Positions 62,801-64,000 of a DNA stretch of 64,000 bases are shown piece by piece. Source of the DNA: Tulasnella sp. 424 (taxonomy: Eukaryota > Basidiomycota > Agaricomycetes > Cantharellales > Tulasnellaceae); assembly GCA_019633425.1 (NCBI GenBank), contig WSUB01000019.1, forward strand, positions 1 to 64,000. The letters run 5' to 3'. The position numbers and the translations under genes are program-made. Numbering within the stretch: the first letter of the stretch is position 1; each line of letters begins with the position of its first letter. Below the pieces are notes generated by a model that was given only the letters and a program-made list of their open reading frames with translations, was not told the origin of the DNA and did not search any database.

Positions 62801-64000
62801 GAAGCAGACCGAAATCGTTGTTGTCATAGTACAATGGATGTAAAGAGCCTAGAGCAGAAATGTGATCGAGTTAGAATCTCCATAACGAGAGTAATCCGTG
62901 TGTTGGGCTTCTTTGAATTGCGCGCTGCTGCGCTGAGCGTGTCCGGCCGACTCTCGACTCTCTGAGGTATTTATGTTATTCGGCCAACTCCGTAGGTGCA
63001 TCTTTTGATGTATCTCAATTCCGCGGAATTGCTGTATTCGCGTCTTTCCGTCCTCAGATGCGTTAGCAAAGAGACAGACATTGTCGCGTTGCAATAAACA
63101 CCGGCTTGCAGTCTGTAAACTAGTACTGTCTGATGACCATTGCTTTATGGCACTTCTTCAATGATCACGACGCGTCGCTAGCCTCGTTCGGCGTATGAGA
63201 CCGAGCTCGTTCAATTTTTCAACGGGATGATTCCAATGTATCTTCGGCGCGAGCGAAACCGTCTACTGATCTTAAATGTCAAAGCAACCGATTCGGACAG
63301 GATCTTTGGTGCATAAAACCCCGATTTCGCGTCTCTCTATTACTTGCCTGTCTAGAAGCACTCGATAATGTGCGCGCCCAGACCTGTCTTTATATCAAGT
63401 TCGCTCGGATCGTTCCCATCGGCAAAACACCCGACATCACCGATCTGGAGCATCCCGACCTTTTTGTGCTTCATTTTACCTAAAGCATGAGTTAGTGATA
63501 GTTTGAATATCCAAGTACGTGCTACGATCCATCGCAACCGAGCTCGACAATCTAATCATCAGGTTATCCCGCTCTAGTTCGCCGGTAGTTGCCAGCGGGT
63601 GGCTCCGCATGGCCTCTTCCGAACATTCAAACGGGTTCAATGAAGCCACTTCAGTAGAAGTAGAAGACTCTCGGTCTCTTACTTCCTAGCGGAGAGCTCA
63701 TGAAGAAGAAATACAGCTCCAGAATGACTGGACCCGTATTGTACCCTGACGTTTAGGCTGGACGCACGTGTCGGGAAAACCCGTTGCCCAGCCGTAAACC
63801 GGCAGAACGCCTTAAACTTGAATCTTCAGACTTACTCAAGGCTTCCCGTTGGACAACACGGTCGGCCCGGATTCCGCGGACGAATCGTGAGGCTTCCAAT
63901 CTCAACGTTTCTCTTGACACTACGTGGAGCCAGAAGACATCCTTACGTGTAGCATCGTCAAATAAACAGTTACAACAGAATAAACTTAACAAGTTAAAAT
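59826..64000. other. Right non-coding region
   Basis: The first about 500 bp are the leader and promoter of the Kcs1-type gene. The rest contains only short overlapping open frames on both strands with no recognised domain and no convincing splice chain. A minus-strand frame near 63753-63992 has a coding-like composition but no start context or homology that I can name. No tRNA, repeat array or mobile element stands out. Confidence 0.5.
60191..60200 (-). promoter_or_regulatory. TATA-like box upstream of the Kcs1-type gene
   Basis: TAGTATATAA on the minus strand, about 366 bp before the ATG at 59825. It may drive the gene if the 5-prime UTR is long. Confidence 0.35.

Noticed and set aside
63753..63992. 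Minus-strand open frame with coding-like composition at the right edge
   Set aside because: 79 codons, no recognisable family, no splice partner, competing frames open; cannot be supported as a gene.

Overview
The window looks like nuclear DNA of a filamentous basidiomycete (Agaricomycotina). It has dense genes on both strands and many short introns (about 45-75 bp, GTNNGT donors, CTNAC-like branch sites). The readable proteins have typical basidiomycete forms: a Grr1-type F-box/LRR protein, a BTB protein, RNA polymerase III subunit RPC1 in 22 exons, proteasome alpha-type 6, IMP dehydrogenase and a Kcs1-type inositol hexakisphosphate kinase. All exon models were built by hand from splice signals, reading-frame phase and family similarity; no search was run.

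Layout. 1-4.6 kb: apparently non-coding DNA with two small direct repeats and perhaps the last exon of a gene cut off at the left edge. 4.6-6.1 kb: a BTB-like gene. 6.3-18.3 kb: a head-to-tail duplication of a roughly 6 kb unit holding an unknown gene plus a Grr1-like gene. In the left unit the unknown gene is broken and the Grr1 gene lacks its tail; the right unit is complete. A 100-N assembly gap flanked by two identical 77-mers lies in the left Grr1 copy. 20.5-36 kb: a second tandem array, with two intact 16-exon minus-strand genes (the first 1,901 aa) and the start-codon remnant of a third. Their proteins join a conserved N-terminal domain, in which I see a nucleotidyltransferase-like motif pattern, to ankyrin-type repeats.

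36-60 kb is ordinary core genome: a TPR/CCCH-finger protein, an alpha/beta hydrolase, a Ymr31/Kgd4-like small mitochondrial protein, proteasome alpha 6, RPC1, a TGL1-type lipase, IMP dehydrogenase, a degenerate-looking oxygenase-fold protein, the initiator tRNA-Met and the Kcs1-type kinase. 60-64 kb shows no supportable gene.

Genes of the core block sit in divergent pairs (hydrolase/Kgd4-like, proteasome alpha 6/RPC1, ankyrin gene B/TPR-CCCH) and convergent pairs, with short shared intergenic DNA. There is no biosynthetic cluster. The most unusual content is the pair of adjacent tandem arrays, which cover almost half the window, and the putative nucleotidyltransferase-ankyrin proteins.
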